NCBI RefSeq assembly: GCF_014851905.1
Contig: NZ_JACVAQ010000002.1
Span: 620,001 to 684,000 of the forward strand
Direction of reading: 5' to 3'
DNA from: Pseudomonas sp. PDM14
GTDB taxonomy: Bacteria; Pseudomonadota; Gammaproteobacteria; Pseudomonadales; Pseudomonadaceae
Length of the DNA: 64,000 bases
Shown here: one piece after another, positions 23,082-31,358 of the stretch
How positions within the stretch are numbered: the stretch's first letter is position 1
Layout: each line of letters starts with the position of its first letter
Position numbers and translations under genes: made by a program
Notes under the pieces: model-generated
Database searches by the model: none
The model's input: the letters and a program-made list of their open reading frames with translations, nothing else
Told to the model about the DNA's origin: nothing

Positions 23082-23519
23082 ATGAGTCAGATGATGCAGA
23101 TGTACCAACAAGCCGGTGCCGCCCAATTCAGCGGCATGATCGGCCAAGTGGCGCCCTACTTCGCGACTATCGCCCCGCAATTCGTCGAACTGCGTCCGGG
23201 CCACGCGGAAATCACCTTCGCCAAGCGCCGCGAAGTGCTCAACCACATCGGCACCGTGCACGCCATTGCCCTGTGCAACGCCGCCGAGCTGGTCGCCGGG
23301 ACCATGACTGACGTGTCGATCCCCAAGGGCCGCCGCTGGATTCCGCGCGGCATGACAGTGGAGTACCTGGCCAAAGCCGACGGTGACATCCGCGCCGTGG
23401 CCGATGGCGCCGCGCTCGACTGGAGCCAGCTGGGCGATGTGAAGGTTCCGGTGATGGCCTATGTCGGCGACAAGGCCGTGCTGCGCGCCGAGATCACCAT
23501 GTACGTCAGCGAAGCCTGA
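23082..23519 (+). CDS. Hotdog-fold protein (DUF4442-like, thioesterase superfamily)
   Basis: 145 aa with the single hotdog domain: helix region MMQMYQQAGAAQFSGMIGQVAPYFATIAP, then the strand-helix HAEITFAKRREVLNHIGTVHAIALCNAAELVAGTM and C-terminal strands (VEYLAKADGDIRAVADG...VMAYVGDKAVLRAEITMYVS). The DUF4442/PaaI-like pattern suggests binding or hydrolysis of an acyl-CoA. Residues HIGTVHAIALCNAAE form the central helix. Divergent from and probably controlled by the TetR gene. Confidence 0.82.
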   Translation: MSQMMQMYQQAGAAQFSGMIGQVAPYFATIAPQFVELRPGHAEITFAKRREVLNHIGTVHAIALCNAAELVAGTMTDVSIPKGRRWIPRGMTVEYLAKADGDIRAVADGAALDWSQLGDVKVPVMAYVGDKAVLRAEITMYVSEA

Positions 23520-23528
23520 GAGCACGAA

Positions 23529-23547
23529 GGCCCGGCATCACCGGGCC
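23529..23547. terminator. Stem-loop between convergent genes
   Basis: 7-bp stem GGCCCGG/CCGGGCC with a CATCA loop in the 46 bases between the hotdog and AcuI-type genes. No long T run on either side, so only a weak bidirectional terminator is proposed. Confidence 0.5.
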
Positions 23548-23565
23548 CTCACTCCAACAGCGCTC

Positions 23566-24555
23566 TCAGCCCAGGTTGACCAGCACTCGACCAACCAGCT
23601 TGCCGGCGAGTATTTGCTCGATGGCCTTGGGCAACGCTTCCAGGCCAATTTCACGGGCCAACCCGTCGAGGTTGCCGAGTTTCCACTGCACGGACAGCTT
23701 GTCCCACATCGACGCCTTGACCACCAGCGGCAGCTCGACCGAGTCGACCCCCAGCAGGTTCACACCGCGCAGGATGAATGGCATCACGCTGCCCTTGAAA
23801 CCGACGCCCGCCGTCAGGCCGCAGCAGGCGACACTGCCGCCATAGCGCAGCGACTTGACCACGTTGAACAGAATGTCGCCGCCGACGGTATCCACCGCAC
23901 CCGCCCAACGCTCCTTGAGCATCGGCTTGTCGGCGCCTTCCTGCAGCTCACTGCGCAGGACGATCTGCTGCGCGCCCAGCTGGCGCAGGAACTCGCTCTG
24001 CTCGGCCTTGCCGGTGGACGCCGCCACGCTGTAACCCAGGCGAGCGAGCAAGGCCACGGCGATGCTGCCGACCCCGCCGGTGGCCCCCGTGACCAGCACC
24101 TGACCGGCTTCCGGCGTCAGTCCAGCCTGCTCCAGCTTGTCGATGCACAGCGCCGCGGTCAGGCCGGCAGTACCGAGCAGCATGCTCTCGCGCAGGCTCA
24201 GGCCAGCCGGACGCTTGATCAACCAGGCCGCCGGCACGCGAATGTACTGGGCGAAACCGCCCGAGGTGTTCATGCCCAGGTCGTAGCCGGTGACCAGCAC
24301 CTCGTCCCCCACGGCGAACTCGGCCACGCGGGAATCTTCGACCACGCCAGCGGCGTCGATGCCCGGCGTGTGCGGGTAGTTTCTGCTCACACCACGGTTG
24401 CCGCTGGCGGACAGCGCGTCCTTGTAGTTGAGCGAGGAATACTGCACCCGTACCAGCACGTCACCGCCTGGCAACTCGCTGGTATCGCGCTCGACCACGC
24501 GCGGTACGAACGCGCCATTTTCTTCGCTGACCAGCAGCGCCTTGAACTGACTCAT
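23566..24555 (-). CDS. AcuI/YhdH-type acrylyl-CoA reductase (medium-chain reductase family)
   Basis: NADPH-dependent oxidoreductase of 329 aa from ATG 24555 (GGGAGG 4 bases upstream). The pattern is that of YhdH/AcuI: MSQFKALLVSEENGAF, SSLNYKDALSASG, YPHTPGIDAAGVV, VLVTGYDLGMNTSGGFAQYIRVPAAW, and the nucleotide motif VLVTGATGGVGSIAVALLARLGY. No structural zinc loop. Probable role is reduction of acrylyl-CoA or similar toxic enoyl-CoA. It follows sohB by 11 bases in the same direction, so they may be one transcript. Confidence 0.88.
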   Translation of the reverse strand: MSQFKALLVSEENGAFVPRVVERDTSELPGGDVLVRVQYSSLNYKDALSASGNRGVSRNYPHTPGIDAAGVVEDSRVAEFAVGDEVLVTGYDLGMNTSGGFAQYIRVPAAWLIKRPAGLSLRESMLLGTAGLTAALCIDKLEQAGLTPEAGQVLVTGATGGVGSIAVALLARLGYSVAASTGKAEQSEFLRQLGAQQIVLRSELQEGADKPMLKERWAGAVDTVGGDILFNVVKSLRYGGSVACCGLTAGVGFKGSVMPFILRGVNLLGVDSVELPLVVKASMWDKLSVQWKLGNLDGLAREIGLEALPKAIEQILAGKLVGRVLVNLG

Positions 24556-24566
24556 GGAACCTCCCG

Positions 24567-25589
24567 TTACCAGAAGCGTTGCTGACTGAGGCGACTCCAC
24601 CAGTTCAGCAGCACACGATCGATCGTCACGCTGGCAGCCAGGCCGAAACGCTCCGGCAGGCTTTTGCGCTCAGCGTAATGCAGGTGATACAGGTCGGCCT
24701 CGCGCGCACGCTCGGCCAGGTATTCATCGCTGGTCTTCAGTTCGTCGACCAGCAGCTTGCCCAGCGCAGCAAGGCCCAGCCAGACCTCGCCGGTGGCGAT
24801 CTCGTCAATCGACAACTGCGGGCGGTAACGCGCGACGAAGTTCTTGAACAGCTCGTGGGTGATTTCCAGGTCTTCCTGGAATTTCTCCCGGCCCTTCTCG
24901 GTATTCTCGCCGAACACGGTGAGGGTGCGCTTGAATTCACCGGCGGTGAGCACTTCGAAATCGATGTCGTGCTTCTTCAGCAGCCGGTGCACGTTGGGCA
25001 ACTGCGCGACGACGCCGATAGAGCCGAGGATGGCGAATGGCGCCGAGAGAATCTTGTCGCCGATGCAGGCCATCATGTAGCCGCCGCTGGCAGCCACCTT
25101 GTCTACGCAGACGGTCAAGGGCACGCCGGCCTGGCGGATACGCGCCAGCTGCGAAGACGCCAGGCCGTAGCCATGCACCATGCCGCCACCGCTTTCCAGG
25201 CGCAGCACCACTTCATCCTGCGCCGTGGCTACGCTGAGCAGCGCCGTCACTTCATGGCGCAGGTTCTCGGTGGCGGAGGCCTTGATGTCACCGTCAAAAT
25301 CGAGGACGAACACCCGAGGCTTGCTGGCGGGGTTCTTCTTCTCCAGCTTGGCGGCTTTGGCTTCGGCCTTGCGCTGGGCCTTGAGCTGCGCCTTGTCCAG
25401 CAGCGTATGCTCCAGGCGCTCGCGCAGGGCTTTGTAGAAATCATTGAGCTTGTTTACATCGAGATGGCCGCTGCTCTTGCTGCGACCCTTACCGCGCAAT
25501 GCAGCGATGCTCGCCAGCACCACGATCACCGCCACCACCAGGGTCACGGTGCGGAGCAGAAACTCCGCGTAATCCACCAGAAACTCCAC
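24567..25589 (-). CDS. sohB: SohB inner-membrane serine protease (S49 family)
   Basis: Signal-peptide-peptidase-like membrane protease. 340 aa from GTG 25589 (MEFLVDYAEFLLRTV; GAGG 7 bases upstream). An N-terminal transmembrane helix (about 8-32) and a charged Lys/Ala-rich region (KAQLKAQRKAEAKAAKLEK) are followed by the S49 domain: RVFVLDFDGDIKASA, RLESGGGMVHGYG, the catalytic Ser in DKVAASGGYMMACIGDKI with its partner Lys downstream, and PFAILGSIGVVAQLPN. Divergent from the phosphatase gene. The role in cell-envelope quality control is known only broadly. Confidence 0.92.
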   Translation of the reverse strand: MEFLVDYAEFLLRTVTLVVAVIVVLASIAALRGKGRSKSSGHLDVNKLNDFYKALRERLEHTLLDKAQLKAQRKAEAKAAKLEKKNPASKPRVFVLDFDGDIKASATENLRHEVTALLSVATAQDEVVLRLESGGGMVHGYGLASSQLARIRQAGVPLTVCVDKVAASGGYMMACIGDKILSAPFAILGSIGVVAQLPNVHRLLKKHDIDFEVLTAGEFKRTLTVFGENTEKGREKFQEDLEITHELFKNFVARYRPQLSIDEIATGEVWLGLAALGKLLVDELKTSDEYLAERAREADLYHLHYAERKSLPERFGLAASVTIDRVLLNWWSRLSQQRFW

Positions 25590-25733
25590 AGCGTCCCCTC
25601 GTTCGTGCCAATGCAGAGCGGCCGCCATCGGCGCCTGCCTGTCCCAAGCATACCGACGCCGCCCTTGAGCGGCCAGCCGCAATGGGCCGGCAAAGTGGCA
25701 AGATGTGAATTCAAACAAGCGTATGTTTTTTCG

Positions 25734-25761
25734 TTGACAGGGCACCAGCTCTGCCCATAAC
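25734..25761 (+). promoter_or_regulatory. Sigma-70 promoter of the histidine phosphatase gene
   Basis: TTGACA (25734-25739) and CATAAC (25756-25761), 16 bases apart, about 38 bases before the GTG start. Confidence 0.6.
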
Positions 25762-25798
25762 CTCGCGAAACTTCAACCCGCCGGGGATCGACTGCAAC

Positions 25799-26509
25799 GT
25801 GGGCAGCATCTACCTGATTCGACATGGCCAGGCCTCCTTCGGCGCCGACGACTACGACGTGCTGTCGCCGACCGGTATTCGCCAGGCTGAAGTGCTCGGC
25901 GACCACCTGGCCACCCTCGGCCTGAGCTTTGATCGCTGCCTGAGTGGCACCCTGCGTCGCCAGCAGCACACCGCGACATCCGCGCTACAACGCTGCGTGG
26001 CGGTGGGCATGGCGGCTCCGGAACTCGAGCTGGATGCCGGCTTCAACGAATTCGATGCGGAAGCGGTGATCCGCGGCCTGCTCCCGGCGATGCTGGCGGA
26101 CGAACCGAACGCCCTGCACATCCTGCAGAACCCCAAGGAAAACCGCGCCGAATTCCAGCATCTGTTTTCGCGCATCATCCAGCGCTGGGTCACCGGCGAA
26201 CACGACCAGCCCGACCACGAGACCTGGCAGGGTTTCGTCGGCGCCGTGCGGGCCGGGCTCGAGCGCGTGCTCGAACAGGCCCACAGCAAACAGAACATCG
26301 CGATTTTCACGTCCGGCGGTACCATCACCGCTATGCTGCATGTGCTCACCGGAGTGCCGGCGCACAAGGCATTTGAACTCAACTGGCAGATCGTCAACAC
26401 CTCGCTGAGCCGCCTGCAGTTTCGCGGCCGCGACGTGACCCTGGCTTCCTTCAACAGCCGTGTGCATTTGGAGCTGTTGAAGGCCCCGGAACTCATCACC
26501 TACCGCTGA
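25799..26509 (+). CDS. Histidine phosphatase family protein
   Basis: 236 aa from a GTG at 25799 (GGGGA 11 bases upstream). The phosphoglycerate-mutase-like fold is marked by the catalytic LIRHGQA near residue 6, the RQQHTATSAL region carrying the second conserved Arg, and the later TSGGTITAMLHVL, which replaces the usual SHG/H motif. The proton-donor Glu lies in FNEFDAEAV. Physiological substrate is unknown. It is followed 59 bases later by the SCP2 gene in the same direction. Confidence 0.88.
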   Translation: MGSIYLIRHGQASFGADDYDVLSPTGIRQAEVLGDHLATLGLSFDRCLSGTLRRQQHTATSALQRCVAVGMAAPELELDAGFNEFDAEAVIRGLLPAMLADEPNALHILQNPKENRAEFQHLFSRIIQRWVTGEHDQPDHETWQGFVGAVRAGLERVLEQAHSKQNIAIFTSGGTITAMLHVLTGVPAHKAFELNWQIVNTSLSRLQFRGRDVTLASFNSRVHLELLKAPELITYR

Positions 26510-26568
26510 GTTCCGGCCCCCTGCGGCCCCAAGGCCGCCAGAAACCCTTGATAAAAAGGATAGAAACC

Positions 26569-26883
26569 ATGAGCTCCGTTGCCGATACCATCAACTCCAT
26601 GAAATCCAAGTTCAACGCCAGCGCCGCCGCCGGCCTGGACTTGGTATTCCAGTTCAACATCGAAGACGGTGAGAACTACGCGCTGATCGTCAAAGACGGC
26701 ACCTGCGACGTGCAACAGGGCGACAACCCGAACGCCAACGTCACCCTGATCATGGACAGCGCCACCCTGGCCGGTATCGCCAGCGGCGAAACCGACGGCA
26801 TGCAGGCCTTCATGGGCGGCAAACTGCGCGCCGAAGGCGACATGATGCTGGCCATGAAACTGGCCGAACTGTTCCCGGTCTGA
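26569..26883 (+). CDS. SCP2 sterol-transfer-domain protein
   Basis: 104 aa starting MSSVADTINSMKSKF (AAGGA 8 bases upstream). The whole protein is one SCP2 lipid-binding domain: LDLVFQFNIEDGENYALIVKDGTCDVQQGDNPNANVTLIMDSATLAGIASGE, then MQAFMGGKLRAEGDMMLAMKLAELF. It would bind a hydrophobic ligand such as a fatty acyl group. It lies between the phosphatase and an ACAD10-type gene, in a stretch rich in acyl-CoA-related genes, and ends at a strong terminator. Confidence 0.9.
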   Translation: MSSVADTINSMKSKFNASAAAGLDLVFQFNIEDGENYALIVKDGTCDVQQGDNPNANVTLIMDSATLAGIASGETDGMQAFMGGKLRAEGDMMLAMKLAELFPV

Positions 26884-26915
26884 TTTCAGCGTCTACGCTG
26901 TAGCGCACCGCGAAG

Positions 26916-26944
26916 AACCGGAGTCCTGGACTCCGGTTTTTTTT
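26916..26944 (+). terminator. Rho-independent terminator after the SCP2 gene
   Basis: 9-bp stem AACCGGAGT/ACTCCGGTT with loop CCTGG, followed by a run of eight T. Confidence 0.92.
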
Positions 26945-27039
26945 GCCCGGCGAATTTTCACCAGCGAATCAGGGCCTTTGATCGACCAGCAACACCCGCA
27001 TCTATAACGGCCGGCCAGGCTTGTGGGTACCCGGCGGCA

Positions 27040-27065
27040 CCATTAGATTAGCCAATGATTAATGG
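27040..27065 (+). promoter_or_regulatory. CCATTA/TAATGG inverted repeat upstream of the ACAD10-type gene
   Basis: 6-bp arms CCATTA (27040-27045) and TAATGG (27060-27065) around a 14-base AT-rich centre, 28 bases before the start codon. A possible repressor site; no regulator gene is adjacent. Confidence 0.4.
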
Positions 27066-27092
27066 CCCCCATCATAAGCAGAAGGGATAAGC

Positions 27093-28160
27093 ATGACGCT
27101 TACAGACCAGTCCACCGGTATCCGTGACGGCGAAGAGCTCGACGCCGCGACCATCGACGGCTACCTCAAGGCACATATCCCCGGCCTCAGTGGCACGCCA
27201 AGCATCAGCCAGTTTCCCGGCGGCGCCTCGAACCTGACCTACCTGCTGGAATACCCCGAACAGGAGTTCGTCCTGCGTCGCCCGCCTTTCGGCCACAAGG
27301 CCAAGTCGGCGCACGACATGGGCCGCGAGTACCGCATTCTCAACCAGCTCAACGCCGGTTTCCCGTACTGCCCGAAAGCCTACGTGCACTGCACCGACGA
27401 AGCGGTGATCGGCAGCGAGTTCTATGTCATGGAGCGGGTCAAGGGCATCATCCTGCGCTCCGACATGCCGGCCGAGCTGAACTTCAGCGCCGAGCAGACC
27501 CGTGAACTGTGCAAGAGCTTCATCGACAAATTCGTCGACCTGCACAGCGTCGACTACCAGGCCTGCGGCCTCGCCGACCTGGGCAAGCCGGATGGCTACG
27601 TGAAGCGCCAGATCGAAGGCTGGAGCGATCGCTACGAGAAAGCCCTGACCCCCGACGCCCCAACCTGGGAACCGGTGAAGGCCTGGCTCAAGGACAAAAT
27701 GCCGGCTGACCACCACAAGCCGGGCATCGTGCACAACGACTACCGCTTCGACAACGTCATCCTCGACCCGGCCAACCCGATGCAGATCATCGGCGTGCTG
27801 GACTGGGAGCTGACCACCATCGGCGATCCACTGATGGACCTGGGCAACACCCTCGCCTACTGGATCGAGGCGGCCGATCCGGCGCCGGTGCAACTGATGC
27901 GCCGCCAGCCGAGCAACGCACCCGGCATGCTCACCCGCCGCGAATTCGTCGACTACTACGCCGAACGCTCGGGGATCCAGATCGACAACTTCGACTTCTA
28001 CTACACCTACGGCCTGTTCCGCCTGGCCGGCATCGTGCAGCAGATCTACTACCGCTTCTTCCATGGCCAGACCAAGGACAAACGCTTCGCGCAGTTCGTC
28101 ATGATGAACAAACTGCTGGAGCAGATGAGTCTGCAAGTCATCGGCAAATCCACGCTCTAA
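27093..28160 (+). CDS. ACAD10-type aminoglycoside-phosphotransferase-fold protein
   Basis: 355 aa with the APH kinase-like fold: ISQFPGGASNLTYLLEY (nucleotide loop), FVLRRPPFG (Lys replaced in a typical family way), the catalytic IVHNDYRFDNVILD and metal-binding VLDWELTTIGDPLMDLGN. Such proteins are linked to acyl-CoA dehydrogenases in fatty-acid and 4-hydroxyacid degradation (the N-terminal half of human ACAD10/11). It is upstream of an SDR gene (24 bases), so the pair likely acts on one CoA-linked substrate. Confidence 0.9.
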   Translation: MTLTDQSTGIRDGEELDAATIDGYLKAHIPGLSGTPSISQFPGGASNLTYLLEYPEQEFVLRRPPFGHKAKSAHDMGREYRILNQLNAGFPYCPKAYVHCTDEAVIGSEFYVMERVKGIILRSDMPAELNFSAEQTRELCKSFIDKFVDLHSVDYQACGLADLGKPDGYVKRQIEGWSDRYEKALTPDAPTWEPVKAWLKDKMPADHHKPGIVHNDYRFDNVILDPANPMQIIGVLDWELTTIGDPLMDLGNTLAYWIEAADPAPVQLMRRQPSNAPGMLTRREFVDYYAERSGIQIDNFDFYYTYGLFRLAGIVQQIYYRFFHGQTKDKRFAQFVMMNKLLEQMSLQVIGKSTL

Positions 28161-28184
28161 CCCGGCTCAGACAAGGTAATAGCA

Positions 28185-28952
28185 ATGTCCAAGACAAACC
28201 TGTTCGACCTCGACGGCAAGATCGCTTTCGTTTCCGGCGCCAGCCGCGGCATCGGTGAAGCCATCGCCAAACTGCTGGCCCAGCAAGGCGCCCACGTGAT
28301 CGTCTCGAGCCGCAAGATCGACGACTGCCAGAAAGTCGCCGACGCCATCGTCGCCGATGGCGGCAAGGCCACCGCGATTGCCTGCCACATCGGCGAGATG
28401 GAGCAGATCAGCGGCGTCTTCGCCTTCATTCGCGAACAGTTCGGCCGCCTCGACATCCTGGTCAACAACGCCGCCACCAACCCACAGTTCTGCAACGTAC
28501 TGGACACCGACCTCGGCGCCTTCCAGAAGACCGTCGACGTGAACATCCGCGGCTACTACTTCATGTCCATCGAAGGCGGCAAGCTGATGAAGGCCAACGG
28601 TGGCGGTTCGATCATCAACGTCGCCTCGATCAACGGCGTTTCCCCGGGCGAATTCCAGGGCATCTACTCGGTGACCAAGGCGGCTGTGATCAGCATGACC
28701 AAGGTCTTCGCCAAGGAATGCGCGCAGTTCGGCATCCGCTGCAACGCCCTGCTGCCGGGCCTGACCGACACCAAGTTCGCCTCGGCCCTGACCAAGAACG
28801 ACGCGATCCTCAACGTTGCCCTGCAGCGCATCCCGCTCAAGCGCGTGGCTGCACCGAGCGAAATGGCCGGCACCGTGCTGTACCTCGCCAGCGATGCCTC
28901 CAGCTACACCACCGGTGTGGCGCTGAACGTGGACGGCGGCTTCCTTTCCTGA
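28185..28952 (+). CDS. Short-chain dehydrogenase/reductase
   Basis: NAD(P)(H)-dependent oxidoreductase of 255 aa with all SDR marks: SGASRGIGEAIA (cofactor loop, residues 17-28), NNAATN, catalytic Ser in INVASINGVS, YSVTKAA (Tyr and Lys) and the C-terminal YTTGVALNVDGG. Close to FabG-like and 3-hydroxyacyl dehydrogenases. It follows the ACAD10-type gene in the same operon, suggesting a role in degradation of hydroxy- or branched fatty acids, though the substrate is unknown. Confidence 0.92.
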   Translation: MSKTNLFDLDGKIAFVSGASRGIGEAIAKLLAQQGAHVIVSSRKIDDCQKVADAIVADGGKATAIACHIGEMEQISGVFAFIREQFGRLDILVNNAATNPQFCNVLDTDLGAFQKTVDVNIRGYYFMSIEGGKLMKANGGGSIINVASINGVSPGEFQGIYSVTKAAVISMTKVFAKECAQFGIRCNALLPGLTDTKFASALTKNDAILNVALQRIPLKRVAAPSEMAGTVLYLASDASSYTTGVALNVDGGFLS

Positions 28953-28980
28953 GCCTCCGCTGACGCGAATCGCAGCCACA

Positions 28981-29006
28981 AAAAAGGGACCTTCGGGTCC
29001 CTTTTT
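28981..29006. terminator. Bidirectional terminator
   Basis: 11-bp stem AAAAAGGGACC/GGTCCCTTTTT with a TTCG loop; T runs on both strands. It serves the SDR gene and the convergent membrane-protein gene. Confidence 0.92.
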
Positions 29007-29019
29007 CATTGCCTGGCGC

Positions 29020-29670
29020 TTACTGCCAGTCCTTCAACGCCTGGTTCGCCGCCTGGTTCATCGGCTTGGCGAGCAACCCGGTCGGGCTTAGCGTGACGTT
29101 GAACATCGCGCCATCGGTGATTGGCAGGTAAGTCACCCGCGCGGCCTCCGGGTCGAACAGGAACAGGTCGTGCTGGCCCAGGCGCAGCCAGCGCCACAGG
29201 TCGATGCCGTAGGGGCTCTGCGCCAGGGTGATCTGAGCATTGCGGGCGCTTTCCTGCTGTTCGATGGCGAGGAAGCGGCCAGAGAGTTTCTCCAGGCGAT
29301 AACCGGGCTGCAGGCCAATCAGCGAGGCCAGGCCCTTCCAGCGCAGCAGGCGCGCATCCAGCTGCCAGAGATCGCCTTCCAGGGTCACCTGCCGCTCCTC
29401 GCCGCCCTCCAGCAGGCTGACGCGGTAGCGCTGCGGGCCATCGGCACTGAAGCTCAGGGTCAGAAGCGGCTTGTCTTCCGGCAGTGGGCTGTAGCTGAGC
29501 AGGTCATAGGCCACCACGCCAACCAGCGCGGCCAGTGCCAGGAAGGCCAGGCCGAACGTGCCACGCAGCCAGCCGAGGAACCAGCTGCGGTTGAACAGGA
29601 TGCGTACCGCCACCACAATCGCCAGTACTGCCAACAGGCCAACGAACCAGGCCAGGCCGTCATACTGCAT
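29020..29670 (-). CDS. Conserved membrane protein of unknown function
   Basis: 216 aa. Two N-terminal transmembrane helices (about 6-25 LAWFVGLLAVLAIVVAVRILF and 35-58 TFGLAFLALAALVGVVAYDLL) are followed by a soluble domain, probably periplasmic, rich in strands (LTLSFSADGPQRYRVSLLEGG, VTLEGDLWQLDARLLRW, GIDLWRWLRLGQHDLFLFDPEAARVTYLP). I do not recognise a named domain; similar Pseudomonas proteins have been loosely annotated as efflux-related. No enzyme motif seen. Confidence 0.8.
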   Translation of the reverse strand: MQYDGLAWFVGLLAVLAIVVAVRILFNRSWFLGWLRGTFGLAFLALAALVGVVAYDLLSYSPLPEDKPLLTLSFSADGPQRYRVSLLEGGEERQVTLEGDLWQLDARLLRWKGLASLIGLQPGYRLEKLSGRFLAIEQQESARNAQITLAQSPYGIDLWRWLRLGQHDLFLFDPEAARVTYLPITDGAMFNVTLSPTGLLAKPMNQAANQALKDWQ

Positions 29671-29771
29671 GTGTGCAATTCCTTCTCCGTGAAATTGCCG
29701 GCATTATGCGCAGCAGGCCGAGCAGCCGGCCAGCGGCAGCCCCGCACAATTGAACCCATGTCGAGTTTTTT

Positions 29772-30557
29772 ATGCCTTTTCCGTTGGAGCTTGGCGTCGA
29801 GCCACTCACTCTGGTTATTCTCGTTCTCGTCGCATTCACCGCCGGCTTCATCGATGCCATCGCCGGTGGCGGTGGCCTGCTGACCATCCCCGCCCTGCTC
29901 ACCGCCGGTCTGCCGCCACACCTGGTGCTCGGCACCAACAAGCTGTGCGCCACCTTCGGCTCGGCCACGGCCAGCTACACCTTCTACCGCCGCAAGCTGT
30001 TCTTCCCTGGGCAATGGCGCAACGCGCTGATCGCTACCGCCATTGGCGCGGCACTCGGCGCATTGCTCGCCCACTGGCTACCGGCCGAGTGGCTCAATCG
30101 TATCCTGCCGGTGATCGTCTTCGCCTGCGGCCTGTACCTGCTGTTCGGCAACACCCCGGACACCCAGCAGCAGGACGACATCCCCATCGCCCAGGGTCGA
30201 CAATGGCCGCAAGGGCTCGGCCTGGGTTTCTACGATGGCGTCGTCGGGCCGGGCACCGGCGCGTTCTGGACCGTGACCACCCTGCTGCTCTATCCGCTCG
30301 ACCTGCTGCGTGCCAGCGGCGTGGCGCGCAGCATGAATTTCGTCAGCAACGGCATGGCACTGGTGGTGTTCATCATCACCGGCCAGGTGGCATGGCTACT
30401 GGGCATCAGCATGGGCATCGCGCTAATGGGCGGTGCCTTTCTCGGCGCGCGTACGGCCATCAGCGGCGGTTCGAAGTTCATCCGCCCGGTGTTCATCGTG
30501 ATGGTCTTGGCGTTGACCGCGCGTCTAGCGTGGCAGCACTGGTTCGGCCAGGCCTAG
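29772..30557 (+). CDS. TSUP family permease (YfcA/TauE type)
   Basis: 261 aa inner-membrane protein with about eight transmembrane helices and the TSUP double motif: [19 protein letters not shown] (about 19-37) with [12 protein letters not shown], and the second repeat [17 protein letters not shown] followed by [17 protein letters not shown] proteins export or import small sulfur or organic anions such as sulfite, sulfolactate or taurine derivatives; substrate not predictable here. Its last 33 bases overlap the convergent nudC gene. Confidence 0.9.
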   Translation: MPFPLELGVEPLTLVILVLVAFTAGFIDAIAGGGGLLTIPALLTAGLPPHLVLGTNKLCATFGSATASYTFYRRKLFFPGQWRNALIATAIGAALGALLAHWLPAEWLNRILPVIVFACGLYLLFGNTPDTQQQDDIPIAQGRQWPQGLGLGFYDGVVGPGTGAFWTVTTLLLYPLDLLRASGVARSMNFVSNGMALVVFIITGQVAWLLGISMGIALMGGAFLGARTAISGGSKFIRPVFIVMVLALTARLAWQHWFGQA

Positions 30558-31358
30558 GCGGCGCGCCACGTAGAGGTCGATCAGGTAGCGGGCAATCGAG
30601 CGACCCATCGGCAAGGGCGGCAGCTGCTCGATGTGGAACCAGCCGGCGTCTTCGATCTCGTCCGGCTGCGGCACGATCTCACCGCCGGCGTACTCGGCGT
30701 GGAAACCGAGCATCAGCGAATGCGGGAACGGCCAGCTCTGGCTGCCAAGGTACTGCAGGTTGCGCACCTCGACACCAACTTCCTCGCGCACTTCACGCGC
30801 CACGCACTCCTCAGCCGACTCGCCTGGCTCGACGAATCCGGCCAGCGTGCTGTACATGCCCTGCACGAAACGCGAAGAGCGCGCCAGGAGGACCTCGTCA
30901 CCGCGGGTCACCAGCACGATCATGCTCGGCGAAATGCGTGCATAGCTGTCCAGGCCGCACTCCGGGCAGCGCATGCAGCGTTCCCCCGGCACCTGGCGAT
31001 TGCGCGTGCCACAACGACCACAGAACTGGTGCTGACTGCTCCAGTTACCCACCTGCTCGGCAAACGAGAGCATGCGGAAAGTCGGGTAGTCGGCCTGCAT
31101 CATGACCTGCCGCAGGCCCAGCCACTGACAACCGGGCATCTCGACGGGCTGGCTCAATTCAAGCAACCACACCGGGTCGGCGGAGAAATGACCCAGGCCG
31201 TGCTCGCCGACGATAGGCAGGTCCTGGCGCTTCAGCCAGTCGCGCGGAAACAGCACGCCATTGGCATCGGACAGAAAGCCCTGAGCGCAACGCACCACCG
31301 CCCAACCGCCCGCCTGCTCATTGCTCAGCGGCGGTGTGGTCTGCCAGCCGTCCTGCAT
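30525..31358 (-). CDS. nudC: NADH pyrophosphatase / decapping hydrolase NudC
   Basis: Nudix hydrolase that cleaves NAD(H) and removes the NAD cap from RNA. 277 aa. A four-cysteine zinc-binding module (CGRCGTRN...CMRCPECG) precedes the Nudix box [23 protein letters not shown], which is intact. The C-terminal SQPFPFPxS-like signature of the NudC subfamily is present as [11 protein letters not shown]. It lies immediately downstream of fimL; its last codon overlaps the end of the TSUP gene on the other strand. Confidence 0.95.
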   Translation of the reverse strand: MQDGWQTTPPLSNEQAGGWAVVRCAQGFLSDANGVLFPRDWLKRQDLPIVGEHGLGHFSADPVWLLELSQPVEMPGCQWLGLRQVMMQADYPTFRMLSFAEQVGNWSSQHQFCGRCGTRNRQVPGERCMRCPECGLDSYARISPSMIVLVTRGDEVLLARSSRFVQGMYSTLAGFVEPGESAEECVAREVREEVGVEVRNLQYLGSQSWPFPHSLMLGFHAEYAGGEIVPQPDEIEDAGWFHIEQLPPLPMGRSIARYLIDLYVARRLGLAEPVLPR

